From assembly GCF_024220585.1 (NCBI RefSeq), contig NZ_JAMXKF010000010.1, positions 245,462-309,461 of the forward strand: a DNA stretch of 64,000 bases, read 5' to 3'. This document shows, one piece after another, positions 1-8,031 of the stretch (within the stretch, counting starts at the first letter, position 1; every line of letters begins with the position of its first letter). The notes under the pieces are model-generated. The model worked only from the letters and a program-made list of their open reading frames with translations, made no database searches and was not told the DNA's origin. This stretch comes from Dyadobacter diqingensis (GTDB lineage Bacteria > Bacteroidota > Bacteroidia > Cytophagales > Spirosomataceae). Position numbers and translations under genes: made by a program.

Positions 1-1
1 T

Positions 2-160
2 CCGAACCCGACTTCCTGGACGTTTACAAAAACCAGCTGGGCTACAACGGAAAGAACAATTGTTGCCAATAGTGGAAATTTTCTTCTGCCAATTCCGTCG
101 GCAGAGTTAAGTCAGGCACCCAACCTTCAGAAGCCACCGGTTGATTATTACAGCAAGTAG
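2..160 (+). CDS. SusD/RagB-family outer-membrane lipoprotein, C-terminal fragment
   Basis: Frame 2 is open from the left edge to a TAG at 158-160 and encodes the last 52 residues of a protein whose 5' part lies outside the window. The tail reads as a W-rich stretch followed by FLLPIPSAELSQAPNLQ, which matches the usual SusD/RagB ending (a PIP motif, then E..xxPNLxQ). SusD proteins sit on the cell surface and deliver glycans to a SusC TonB-dependent porin. The genes downstream (surface glycan-binding lipoproteins, a glycosidase) fit this reading. The call rests on a short C-terminus only, so the family is likely but its substrate cannot be said. Confidence 0.75.
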   Translation, partial: PNPTSWTFTKTSWATTERTIVANSGNFLLPIPSAELSQAPNLQKPPVDYYSK

Positions 161-191
161 ATCCTTTGGTTCATTCAAAACAGCTATTCAG

Positions 192-1349
192 ATGAGAAAA
201 ATATATAGATCTATGCTGCTTTTTGCAGTGTTGGCGGCCTTGGTCGGTATCAACTTTTCCTGTTCGGACGACGACGCTCCGAACGGCGGACAACCCACCA
301 TCAAGTACGTCCGAATTACAAAACCGGAATCTTCGGATTCGTTGCTGACCGGTGCTTTTCAGGGAAACCTGATTGCCATCGTTGGCGAAAATCTCGAAGG
401 GGCACGGGAAATCTGGTTTAACGATCAGAAAGCAACCCTGACACCCACCTATGTGACCAACAAAACAATTCTGGTGAGTGTGCCAAGCGAAGTCCCTGCA
501 GAGATCAGCAATAAACTCAAAATCATATTTGCGGACGGCCAAACGTTATTGCATGATTTTAAAGTTCAGATCAGCGAACCGGATGTGGCCAGCATGAACT
601 GTGAATACGTGCCTGCGGGTGCTGTGGCGACCATCAGGGGCAATTATTTCTATGAACCGTTGACGGTAACCTTTGCCGGAGGGGTTAAAGGAGAGCTTGT
701 TCTGGTAGAGGATGATATGATCCAGGTGCGTATTCCCGAAGGTGCAAATCCGGGACAGATTACGGTCAAAACCAATTTTGGTGAAACAAAATCGAATTTC
801 TGGTTCCGTGACAACCGTAATATTTTCCTGAGCAGTGATCCGTTTACAGGTTGGTGGAACGAGAAATATGTCGTGAAAAAACCAGGTGAAGGAGATCCCG
901 TAGCAATCAATGGAAATTATATCCGTGTGAAAGAAACCATCGCCGGTTGGGCGTGGAAAGAAGTTGCGGGCGGTCCGCCGGATGCCATGGGCGCAATCAG
1001 CAAAAATGTTCCCGATGAGGCCATTCTAAAACCGTCGGACTATAACCTGAAATTTGAGGTAAACACGCTGAAACCCTACAACAACAATATGCTCAAAATC
1101 AATGTGGGGCTGAGCGACTTCCTGACGGATGCATACCAATGGGCACCACCGATCGACACCAAAGGAGAGTGGAAAACAATTGTGATTCCGTTTGAGGAAA
1201 TTACGGGGAGTTATGAGAAAGCAGGCGTGAAAGTGGCCGTTAATCCAAACGGTTATTACACCAGGCTGCTCTTCCATGGCGGCGGCGAACTTGCTGCGGA
1301 TATCTCGCTGGATAATTTCCGGGTTGTGCCAAAGGTTCTTAAAAAATAG
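192..1349 (+). CDS. Surface glycan-binding lipoprotein, IPT/TIG domains (SGBP-B type)
   Basis: The predicted protein has 385 residues. I chose the ATG at 192 over the upstream in-frame start at 141 because it begins directly with a lipoprotein signal peptide ending in NFSC (Cys24) and avoids overlap with the SusD gene. The Cys is followed by SDDD, an acidic stretch like the lipoprotein export signals that send Bacteroidota lipoproteins to the cell surface. Two IPT/TIG-like beta domains follow (roughly residues 38-122 and 123-205), then a C-terminal region with many aromatic residues (WW, W, GWAWKE) that resembles the glycan-binding domain of SGBP-B proteins. It follows SusD and precedes a second IPT/TIG lipoprotein, so it is probably the glycan capture protein of this locus. 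Confidence 0.82.
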   Translation: MRKIYRSMLLFAVLAALVGINFSCSDDDAPNGGQPTIKYVRITKPESSDSLLTGAFQGNLIAIVGENLEGAREIWFNDQKATLTPTYVTNKTILVSVPSEVPAEISNKLKIIFADGQTLLHDFKVQISEPDVASMNCEYVPAGAVATIRGNYFYEPLTVTFAGGVKGELVLVEDDMIQVRIPEGANPGQITVKTNFGETKSNFWFRDNRNIFLSSDPFTGWWNEKYVVKKPGEGDPVAINGNYIRVKETIAGWAWKEVAGGPPDAMGAISKNVPDEAILKPSDYNLKFEVNTLKPYNNNMLKINVGLSDFLTDAYQWAPPIDTKGEWKTIVIPFEEITGSYEKAGVKVAVNPNGYYTRLLFHGGGELAADISLDNFRVVPKVLKK

Positions 1350-1367
1350 CTCTTAACGGATACAAAA

Positions 1368-2249
1368 ATGAAAATATTATCAAATACACGGTTCCTCACT
1401 GTGTTATACCTTGTCATGTTCCTGGGAATACTAGCCGCCTGTAACGACGACGATGCAGTTAGTTCTGATGAAGTTCAGCTGCTGAGTTTTGGCCCTTCGG
1501 GTGTGTTGCCAGGTGGAGAAATCAGTTTTATCGGAAACAATCTGAATAAGGTTACTTCCATAGAACTGACCGGGTCGACGGTTCCAAGTTCGGCATTTAC
1601 AAAACATACACCGGAATTGATCACACTTGTTGTACCCAAAGAAACGGGAGAGGGAAAAGTTACGCTAAAAACGGCAGGCGGGGATATTGTCTCAAAAACA
1701 GTGCTGAGTTTTGAAGTACCGGTGAAAATAACAACTGTGACGGCCGAGGCTCGTCCCGGTGAAAATATCACCATTACCGGCGACTACCTGAACTGGGTAA
1801 AGGCAGTACGTTTTGCCAGAGATACGACAATTATCAAATTTGTGAGTCAGACGATAAACAAACTGGTTGTGACGGTGCCGCTTGGTGCGCAGACGGGCCC
1901 TGTTGTTTTTTCAACAGGAGGTACCGAGCCACTTGACATTGAATCAGAAAAAGAGCTGGTGATCACCTTGCCTTCTGTGTCGTCCATCGCCCCGAACCCT
2001 GCGGAAAGGGAGAAAAATCTGACAATTAAGGGTACTAATCTCGACCTCGTGATGGGTATTTTGTTTAAAGGGGTTACTGCGCCGGTTAAGGAGTTTGTCA
2101 GTAAAACATCTGCCGAATTGGTTGTTAAAATACCCAAAGCGGCTACAAAAGGAAAGATCGCGGTTGTGGCTTATTCCGGCGTGAATGTGGCATCATCGGA
2201 TTCCCTGAAGTTTGTCAACGATCCGGTGACGGGTACTACAACAAAATAG
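1368..2249 (+). CDS. IPT/TIG-repeat surface lipoprotein
   Basis: This 293-residue protein begins with a lipoprotein signal (lipobox LAAC) followed by NDDD, again an acidic export-signal-like stretch. The rest is three tandem IPT/TIG immunoglobulin-like domains, about residues 36-118, 119-198 and 200-282, each with the usual pattern of P-G-x-x-(I/V)-x-(I/F)-x-G-x-x-L near its start. There is no obvious catalytic domain. It lies 18 bases after the preceding glycan-binding gene and reads as part of the same transcript. A stalk or accessory glycan-binding role is inferred from domain type and position; the substrate is unknown. Confidence 0.78.
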   Translation: MKILSNTRFLTVLYLVMFLGILAACNDDDAVSSDEVQLLSFGPSGVLPGGEISFIGNNLNKVTSIELTGSTVPSSAFTKHTPELITLVVPKETGEGKVTLKTAGGDIVSKTVLSFEVPVKITTVTAEARPGENITITGDYLNWVKAVRFARDTTIIKFVSQTINKLVVTVPLGAQTGPVVFSTGGTEPLDIESEKELVITLPSVSSIAPNPAEREKNLTIKGTNLDLVMGILFKGVTAPVKEFVSKTSAELVVKIPKAATKGKIAVVAYSGVNVASSDSLKFVNDPVTGTTTK

Positions 2250-2278
2250 TTCAGGTAAAACTGAAATGAATTTTATCA

Positions 2279-2310
2279 AAGCCGGAGGAGTGAAAGACTT
2301 CCTCCGGCTT
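2279..2310 (+). other. Stem-loop between the surface lipoprotein and glycosidase genes
   Basis: A 10-bp GC-rich stem (AAGCCGGAGG / CCTCCGGCTT) with an AGT/ACT extension lies in the 164-base gap. No T tract follows, so it is not a standard intrinsic terminator. It could instead end or stabilise the 3' end of the surface-protein message and lower expression of the glycosidase gene. Confidence 0.5.
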
Positions 2311-2413
2311 AACCCTCCATACCTTTTATTTCGTAAGCGCAATGCTCAAAGACCTTACGTAACAGTCATTTTCCAGGCCGATCCGGCCAGACCATTACTC
2401 AAATAACCAAAAC

Positions 2414-4147
2414 ATGCTGATGCGAACAAAGTTACCGGCGGGGTTAATGCCTATGCTTTTTACAGCCATTTTGTTGATGTCGTGTAAACAAGATGACGTT
2501 TCATCCGGCAATACGCAGGACGAAAAAATCCAGACAGCGGTCGATCCTGAAATAGCAAAGACCATGGGGCTGTTTTTAGATAACTGGACTCCCAAAACGT
2601 TCAATGTGCCTTCGTTCACAACGGGCGAAATTCCTGCGACGGCCGTTGCAACTTTGACGGTGGATGCGGCGAAAGTGATTACAAAAATTCCTCCGACTGT
2701 TTTTGGGCATAACGCGAATATCTGGATGTCGCCCATGGTGACGGAGCCGTTGTTTATGAACCATATCACCAATCTGAAACCAAACATTGTCCGTTTTCCG
2801 GCTGGCAGCGGCAGTGATGTGTATTTCTGGAATTCGAAGCCGGGTGCGCTTCCGGCTGACGTTCCCTTGCAGCTCATCGATAAGGACGGTGTTAAAAAAG
2901 ACCCGGGATTTGGCTACGGTAGGACTGAGGATAACTGGCGGGCTTCCCTTGACAATTATTACGATATGATCAAACAGAGCAATTCCAATGGCGTTTTTAC
3001 GGTCAATTATGGTTATGCGCGTTATGGGACAAGCGCAAATCCGGTTGCAGCCGCCGCACACCTTGCTGCTGACTGGGTTCGTTATGATAAAGGACGGACA
3101 CAATATTGGGAGATTGGCAATGAAAATTACGCGGACTGGGAGTGGGGTTATCGTATCGATGTTTCAAAGAATAAGGACGGGCAGCCTGAATATCTGACGG
3201 GAAAACTATATGCTCAGCATTTCAAGGTTTTTGCTGATTCCATGCAAAAAGCAGCAGCGGAAGTAGGGGTAAAAATATTTATTGGCGCCGTGATGTATGA
3301 GTCCCTGACTGAATCCTGGCAGGTGAACACCACCAAAACCTGGAACGCCGCCATGCTGCCGGAGCTGAACAACAGGGCTGATTTTTATATCGTGCATAAT
3401 TATTTTACCCCTTATGAGGAGAATTCGACGGCTGCGGTGGTATTGGGATCAGCACTTTCGCAGCCTTCTAAAATGATGAATTTCGTCACACAGACTTTGA
3501 CCGCGAATGGTGCAGCCCAGAAACCGATTGCCATGACTGAATGGAATATGTGGGCAAAAAGCTCAAAACAGCAGGTTTCGAATATAAGCGGCCTGTTTGC
3601 CGCGCTGGTTGTAGGCGAGTCACTGATGAATAAATACGGATTGGCAGCGCGCTGGGATTTATTAAATTATTGGGCTGACGGCGACGATCACGGACTTTTC
3701 AGTGACGGCAATGAGCCTTCGGTAGCCAAATGGACGCCCCGGCCTTCATTTTATTACATGTATTTTCTGCAAAAGGGGATGGGCGACCGGCTGGTGGAGT
3801 CATCTTTGAGCACCAGTAATTCCGGTATCAAATCTTATGCTTCCACGTATTCTTCGGGCGAAGCCAATATCGCCCTTGTGAATACATCTCCATCGGCGCA
3901 AACGGTTGATATACAGCTGAAAAATTACAGGAAAGGAGAAAAGTTTTATTGGTATCAGTTACAGGGAAGCAATGATAACGGCGAGTTTTCGCGAAAAGTG
4001 ATCGTCAATGGTTCCGCACCCGTCGGGATCGCTGGCGGCCCGGCTGACTATGCTACGCTCAAAGCAAAATCCGGACTGACAAAAGACGGCATGAGGGTAA
4101 CAGTGCCGGGGTTTGGAATGGTTACTGTGACGGTGGAGGGGAAGTAA
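2414..4147 (+). CDS. GH51-like (clan GH-A) glycosidase lipoprotein, probable alpha-L-arabinofuranosidase
   Basis: The protein has 577 residues. The N-terminus is a lipoprotein signal with lipobox LMSC followed by KQDD, which resembles a surface-export signal. The central part has the landmarks of clan GH-A enzymes of the GH51 kind: IVRFPAGSG, the acid/base motif EIGNEN with Glu237, DFYIVHNYF, and the nucleophile motif MTEWN with Glu376. A C-terminal beta domain completes the enzyme (about residues 470-577). Known GH51 members release arabinofuranosyl units from arabinan or arabinoxylan; a GH44- or GH30-like endoglycosidase is an alternative. It ends the locus and is followed by a strong terminator. 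The family call is good; the substrate is inferred. Confidence 0.72.
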   Translation: MLMRTKLPAGLMPMLFTAILLMSCKQDDVSSGNTQDEKIQTAVDPEIAKTMGLFLDNWTPKTFNVPSFTTGEIPATAVATLTVDAAKVITKIPPTVFGHNANIWMSPMVTEPLFMNHITNLKPNIVRFPAGSGSDVYFWNSKPGALPADVPLQLIDKDGVKKDPGFGYGRTEDNWRASLDNYYDMIKQSNSNGVFTVNYGYARYGTSANPVAAAAHLAADWVRYDKGRTQYWEIGNENYADWEWGYRIDVSKNKDGQPEYLTGKLYAQHFKVFADSMQKAAAEVGVKIFIGAVMYESLTESWQVNTTKTWNAAMLPELNNRADFYIVHNYFTPYEENSTAAVVLGSALSQPSKMMNFVTQTLTANGAAQKPIAMTEWNMWAKSSKQQVSNISGLFAALVVGESLMNKYGLAARWDLLNYWADGDDHGLFSDGNEPSVAKWTPRPSFYYMYFLQKGMGDRLVESSLSTSNSGIKSYASTYSSGEANIALVNTSPSAQTVDIQLKNYRKGEKFYWYQLQGSNDNGEFSRKVIVNGSAPVGIAGGPADYATLKAKSGLTKDGMRVTVPGFGMVTVTVEGK

Positions 4148-4180
4148 TGGTTAATTATTAATGGTTGTAGCGGTAAATTT

Positions 4181-4222
4181 AAAAGCCAAAAAACAGCAAT
4201 TTACGTTGTTTTTTGGCTTTTT
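4181..4222 (+). terminator. Intrinsic terminator after the glycosidase gene
   Basis: A perfect 15-bp inverted repeat (4181-4195 and 4207-4221, AAAAGCCAAAAAACA and its complement) with an 11-base loop sits 33 bases after the stop. Because the arms begin with A runs and end with T runs it can work in both directions; the convergent small gene starting at 4555 would also benefit. Confidence 0.8.
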
Positions 4223-4252
4223 GATTTTGCAAGTTTTCCCTGGTTGCTTGCA

Positions 4253-4555
4253 TCAGGATTCGATAACCCACATCCAGTTGGCTGGCCATGCGTTTGAATT
4301 AATTCTTTCGTGGATGACGAGCTCATTGTTGATAAACTCATAACCTTTCAGGGTTCCCCCTTGATTTTCCACGTCATTTTTTGCAGTGTTGTGTAGTTCT
4401 ATCCAGGTTTCGGCTGAAATTTCTTCTGTACTGGTCCATCTTAAAGATTCCCATTTCGGGTCATCTGAATTCTGAACATAACGAAGAACAAGATATTGAA
4501 GATACGCGTCATTGTTTAACCCCATGACGGAGGGTTTTTTGTCAGTTAATTTCAT
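4253..4555 (-). CDS. Small conserved-looking hypothetical protein (100 aa)
   Basis: This reverse-strand frame encodes 100 residues, acidic and rich in Trp (six), with no signal peptide or membrane segment. The composition (ALL-polar, WESLRW, AETWIELHN, WPANWMWVIES) looks like a genuine soluble protein rather than a shadow, and nothing else competes for the stretch. I do not recognise the family. It stands alone between the polysaccharide locus and the SDR gene, facing the glycosidase terminator. Function unknown. Confidence 0.6.
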   Translation of the reverse strand: MKLTDKKPSVMGLNNDAYLQYLVLRYVQNSDDPKWESLRWTSTEEISAETWIELHNTAKNDVENQGGTLKGYEFINNELVIHERINSNAWPANWMWVIES

Positions 4556-4663
4556 GAGTAGAGTCTGGTTACACTGGTGAGAAACGTAGTAATAATAAGA
4601 ATAAAGTATAGAAAAGTCAAGACCGATTCTAAATAAAAAATTTTCAAAATTGACAAACCGACA

Positions 4664-4720
4664 CTAAAAAAATAATCTCGGTTGTAACCTTTTGGAAATG
4701 ATCGGTACAACTGAGATTAT
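4664..4720 (-). terminator. Intrinsic terminator of the aldo/keto reductase-SDR operon
   Basis: On the minus strand a 15-bp stem (4706-4720 with 4672-4686, one G-U pair) and 19-base loop is followed by a run of seven T. It lies 34 bases beyond the SDR stop codon. Confidence 0.8.
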
Positions 4721-4753
4721 CTAAAAATATGGTATTGGAATAATTAAATTTAT

Positions 4754-5680
4754 CTATTGATCTGCATGAATAGATTTGTACGATCCCTGCTCGATATCTT
4801 CCAGAATTGATGCGTATTTTGGCTGCCATCCCAGCAGTTTTTTAGCCTTGTCAGAATTTACCAGGCTGTTTGATGCAAACCCGTAGGCCGCGCCGTCGGG
4901 TCCCCATTTGGCGATAGCACTGTCCAGGCTGATGGAAACGGACTTGCCTTCAAAACCCAGCATTTTGCTGATGCTCACCGCCACGTCTTTTAACGAAGCA
5001 CTGCCGTTCTCGGTATAGAAGTAGGAGCCCGCCGGCGCATTTTCAAGGGCAAGTACATAAAGTTCTGCAAGATCTTCGATATGAACATTGGACCATTTAT
5101 TTTCGCCTTTTTCAATGTACACACCGGCCTGTTTTTCTCTTGCAATATCGATCAGCATAGGCACCTGAATGCTATCGGGTTTAATCCCTGTTCCGGTTCC
5201 GTAAACCATGGTGGGGACAATGACGATGGTTCTTACCTGATCCTTGGCCGCGGCAAGTATATGGTCATTGATGGCTACGCGGTGAAGTTTTTCGAGTTTT
5301 GGCTGTACGGGAATATCTTCGGAATATACAATATCGCTTTTTTCCCCCTTCGCGTCATCTCCCACCAGACTTGATCCGGACGTGAAAATAAAAGTTTTAC
5401 CCGTTCCCTTTAACTCTTTCAAAAATGTGATCACCGAATATACATCGTCGGCATCGGCAGTATGGATAACGGCATCCGCATTTGCAGCCGCTTTACGCAA
5501 AACCGGCATGTCGTGAATGTTGCCAAGGACGGGTGTAATTCCTAATGCTTTCAACTTTTCGGCATCAGCCTGTTTTCTTACCAGGGCAGACACTTCGTAA
5601 CCTTTTTTTAAAAGGAGAGCGGCCACTGAGCCACCAATATATCCGGTCGCGCCGGTAATGAATACTTTATTTATTGACAT
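4754..5680 (-). CDS. NAD(P)-dependent epimerase/dehydratase-type SDR
   Basis: The 308-residue protein opens with a Rossmann fold dinucleotide motif, GATGYIG at residues 10-16, and carries the acidic/beta-strand pattern of extended short-chain dehydrogenases. The usual catalytic Tyr-x3-Lys is not visible where expected: after the FTSGSS strand the sequence reads HRVAINDH. The Ser triad strand is present. The protein therefore belongs to the family by fold but may use an unusual active site or act as a redox sensor. It lies 38 bases downstream of the aldo/keto reductase gene and is very likely co-transcribed with it, with the divergent LysR gene as possible regulator. The substrate is unknown. 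Confidence 0.8.
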   Translation of the reverse strand: MSINKVFITGATGYIGGSVAALLLKKGYEVSALVRKQADAEKLKALGITPVLGNIHDMPVLRKAAANADAVIHTADADDVYSVITFLKELKGTGKTFIFTSGSSLVGDDAKGEKSDIVYSEDIPVQPKLEKLHRVAINDHILAAAKDQVRTIVIVPTMVYGTGTGIKPDSIQVPMLIDIAREKQAGVYIEKGENKWSNVHIEDLAELYVLALENAPAGSYFYTENGSASLKDVAVSISKMLGFEGKSVSISLDSAIAKWGPDGAAYGFASNSLVNSDKAKKLLGWQPKYASILEDIEQGSYKSIHADQ

Positions 5681-5718
5681 GACTTTTGATTTTAATATGG
5701 ATGAAATTCCTTTTGTAC

Positions 5719-6711
5719 TTACTTGTTAAGCTGTGCCAGACTTTCGCTGATGAACGTCAATTCTTCGTCTGAAATTTGAATATCCATGGCACCTGCATTT
5801 TCAATGGCTTGCTGTGCATTTCTGGCACCGGCGAGTACGATGGTGATCCCGGGCTGGAGTGTTGTCCAGCGAAGCACAAGCTGAGACAAAGTAGCGTTTT
5901 TACGATCCGCAATTGGCTGAATTTTGTTGATGAACGCTTCCACCTGATCAAGCTGGAATTGTCCGAAATACCCGTTGCGGTGGTCGTCGCTTTTCAGTTT
6001 TGAATCCTTGAAATACTTGCCGGTCAACAAACCTCTTTCCAGCGGACTGTATGCAATGATGGAAACATCGTTTGCGATCGCATATGGCACAATTTCTGCT
6101 TCAATACTTCTGTTCAACATGCTGTAAGAAACCTGATTCGAGGCCAGCCTGATGGTTTCTTCGGCAGTTGTTAATTGAGCAAGATCGTAGTTGCAAACGC
6201 CAGCCGCCCTGATTTTTCCCTGTTTAATCAGCAAATCCATCGTTTCCATGGTTTCAGCAATCGGAGTGGTGGCATCGGGCCAATGGATTTGAAGTAAGTC
6301 CAGATAATCTGTTCCCAGGCGTTTCAGGCTTTCTTCTACTTCTTTGATGATGTTTGCTTTCGAAGCAAATTTGTAGACCGGGACCGGGTTTCCCTGATCA
6401 TCTGCGGCATCAAAGAAATATTCTCCTTTTCCCTGGTTACTCTTGTCCCAGACCAGCCCGAATTTGCTAAGGATCTGGATTTTCGACCGATCCCGTCCCT
6501 TGATCGCTTCACCGATCAGTTCTTCACTCAGTCCGAATCCGTAAAAAGGTGCCGTGTCCAGACTGGTAACACCATGGTCGAGGGATGCGTGGATTGCATC
6601 AATTGAATCCTTTTTTTCGTTGCCGCCCCACATGGAGCCGCCGATGGCAAAAGCGCCGTACGTTATGGTTGATAAATTTAAATCGGTTGTGCCTAATTTT
6701 CTGTATTCCAT
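5719..6711 (-). CDS. Aldo/keto reductase
   Basis: The 330-residue soluble protein has the (alpha/beta)8 aldo/keto reductase signatures: the DTAPFYG motif with catalytic Asp and Tyr, the Lys in SKFGLVWD, and the His of LLQIHWPD. The length fits the NADPH-dependent family (about 310-340). It starts the two-gene operon with the SDR gene and is divergently transcribed from the LysR-type gene at 6888, an arrangement typical of a regulator and its target. It probably reduces an aldehyde or ketone with NADPH; the natural substrate cannot be read from sequence. Confidence 0.88.
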   Translation of the reverse strand: MEYRKLGTTDLNLSTITYGAFAIGGSMWGGNEKKDSIDAIHASLDHGVTSLDTAPFYGFGLSEELIGEAIKGRDRSKIQILSKFGLVWDKSNQGKGEYFFDAADDQGNPVPVYKFASKANIIKEVEESLKRLGTDYLDLLQIHWPDATTPIAETMETMDLLIKQGKIRAAGVCNYDLAQLTTAEETIRLASNQVSYSMLNRSIEAEIVPYAIANDVSIIAYSPLERGLLTGKYFKDSKLKSDDHRNGYFGQFQLDQVEAFINKIQPIADRKNATLSQLVLRWTTLQPGITIVLAGARNAQQAIENAGAMDIQISDEELTFISESLAQLNK

Positions 6712-6887
6712 GATTTTATTATTGATAATGCCGCGTTTTTACGACTTCCTTTGTTATGAGTATTTGTTCATCCGACAGTGCTGAAATATTCTTCTGTCTG
6801 AATCTTTTTACAAAGTTGGCAGGAAAAGAATTATCATAAAAATAAGTACTTTTATAGCTTGGTATTATTAAAGTGATACATAAGCAT

Positions 6888-7784
6888 ATGGTAAATTTAG
6901 AATGGTACAGGACATTTAAGGCGATTTATACGAGTGGAACGCTGACGGGCGCTGCAGAAACTTTGTTTATTTCGCAGCCCGGCGTGAGCCTCCACCTTAG
7001 CTCTCTCGAAAGTTATGTAGGCTATAAACTTTTTGACAGGACGGCGCGGCGCATGATTCCGACGGAAAGGGGTAAGGTTTTTTATAATTTCATTATTGAG
7101 CCGCTTTCAAAACTGGAAGAAGCAGAAAAAAACTTTCAGAAAAGCACGGAAAAGCAAACGCCGACGATCAGTGTCGGAATGTGTTTTGAAACCTTCCAGA
7201 TCACGTTGGAGCAGTATATTTCGACCTTGCCATTTAACGTCATCATCCAGTTTGGCCTTTACCCGGAAATGCTGGATAACCTCGAAAAAGGTATCCTTGA
7301 CCTGATTATTACACCGCAAAAAGGTACCAGCCTGGAAATTGAGCATGAGGCTTTCTCTTCTGAAACGATTGTGCTGGTCGGCGGTAATGAGATTGATGAC
7401 GCCAGGTTAAATGAAATTTTAGCCGAAAATGATGCCGAAAAACTGGAAGCCTGGCTGAAACAGCAAAAATGGTATGGCACGACCGGCGATATGGAGCATT
7501 TGAGGAAGTTCTGGCAACTGAATTTTAACAAATACCCCGATTTCAGGCCGAATTACATCGTTCCTAATTTGAATTCCATTGTGCGTTGCCTGACCAGTGG
7601 CAAAGGACTCGCCATTATCCCCGACTTTTTGTGCAAGAAGGAAGTAGATAACGGACAAATCAAACGTTTGTGGGAAGGTAAAACGAAACTGATCAATACG
7701 TTAAGTTTTGGTACCAGGAAGAAAACGATGTATGTGGAAGAAATTGATGTTATTAAAAAGTTATTCCGTGAGGTAATGAATTGA
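6888..7784 (+). CDS. LysR-family transcriptional regulator
   Basis: The 298-residue protein has an N-terminal winged helix-turn-helix (about residues 4-63: WYRTFKAIYTSGTLTGAAETLFISQPGVS, then LFDRTARRM) and a C-terminal periplasmic-binding-like effector domain. An in-frame GTG at 6873 would add five residues; I prefer the ATG at 6888, which gives the usual start just before the HTH. The gene is divergent from the aldo/keto reductase-SDR operon, its most probable target. The trpB leader begins just after its stop, but the strong promoter and attenuator there suggest that trpBA is controlled separately. Confidence 0.88.
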   Translation: MVNLEWYRTFKAIYTSGTLTGAAETLFISQPGVSLHLSSLESYVGYKLFDRTARRMIPTERGKVFYNFIIEPLSKLEEAEKNFQKSTEKQTPTISVGMCFETFQITLEQYISTLPFNVIIQFGLYPEMLDNLEKGILDLIITPQKGTSLEIEHEAFSSETIVLVGGNEIDDARLNEILAENDAEKLEAWLKQQKWYGTTGDMEHLRKFWQLNFNKYPDFRPNYIVPNLNSIVRCLTSGKGLAIIPDFLCKKEVDNGQIKRLWEGKTKLINTLSFGTRKKTMYVEEIDVIKKLFREVMN

Positions 7785-7789
7785 TATAA

Positions 7790-7829
7790 TTTGAATTATT
7801 TTGATCAAATTTGAATAATAATGATCAAA
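7790..7829 (+). promoter_or_regulatory. Tandem 20-bp operator-like repeats before the trp leader
   Basis: Two adjacent 20-base units (7790-7809 and 7810-7829), each beginning TTTGAAT and ending TGATCAAA, match at 17 of 20 positions. The same bases also form a perfect 10-bp inverted repeat (7798-7807 and 7822-7831). They lie directly upstream of the -33 element of the trp leader promoter, a position suited to a repressor or activator. The binding protein is unknown. Confidence 0.5.
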
Positions 7830-7832
7830 ATA

Positions 7833-7865
7833 TTTGTTTGCTATTACTTTTCGTGCTTACATTTG
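7833..7865 (+). promoter_or_regulatory. Promoter of the trp leader (Bacteroidota type)
   Basis: TTTG at 7833-7836, a 21-base spacer and TACATTTG at 7858-7865 fit the Bacteroidota consensus of TTTG and TAnnTTTG. Transcription should start about five bases further on, practically at the ATG of the leader peptide (7870), so the leader may be translated with almost no 5' untranslated region. Confidence 0.65.
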
Positions 7866-7869
7866 TAAC

Positions 7870-7956
7870 ATGAAAAAGCAAATCTCCATTTTATCGGTTT
7901 CTTTCTGGTGGCGCAATACCCAACGCAGGTATTGTGAACGCTGGCTTTTCTGTTAG
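7870..7956 (+). CDS. trp leader peptide with tandem Trp codons
   Basis: A 28-codon frame (ATG 7870 to TAG 7954-7956) contains two adjacent Trp codons (residues 13 and 14) and a third Trp at residue 25. It lies between a good promoter and a UUCG-loop terminator just before trpB. This is the layout of a ribosome-mediated transcription attenuator: stalling at the Trp codons when charged tRNA-Trp is short would change RNA folding and allow read-through into trpBA. A competing stem (7914-7920 with 7928-7934) follows the Trp codons. The annotation is firm in layout; the exact alternative folds need modelling. Confidence 0.85.
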   Translation: MKKQISILSVSFWWRNTQRRYCERWLFC

Positions 7957-7980
7957 ATATTTCTTCTGATCTCTATACAA

Positions 7981-8010
7981 GGCTCTCTGTTCGCAGGGAG
8001 CCTTTTTTTT
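7981..8010 (+). terminator. trp attenuator terminator
   Basis: A 9-bp stem with a TTCG tetraloop (arms 7981-7989 and 7994-8002) is followed by eight T. It is 24 bases after the leader stop codon and ends 21 bases before trpB. The segment GGCTTTTCTG at 7943-7952, overlapping the end of the leader peptide, can pair with the same 3' arm and could act as a competitor of the terminator. Confidence 0.88.
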
Positions 8011-8031
8011 ATTCTTTTAACTATCAAAATT

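Noticed and set aside
4161..4343. 60-codon plus-strand frame after the glycosidase gene
   Set aside because: It runs through the terminator hairpin and lies over the more convincing 100-residue minus-strand gene.
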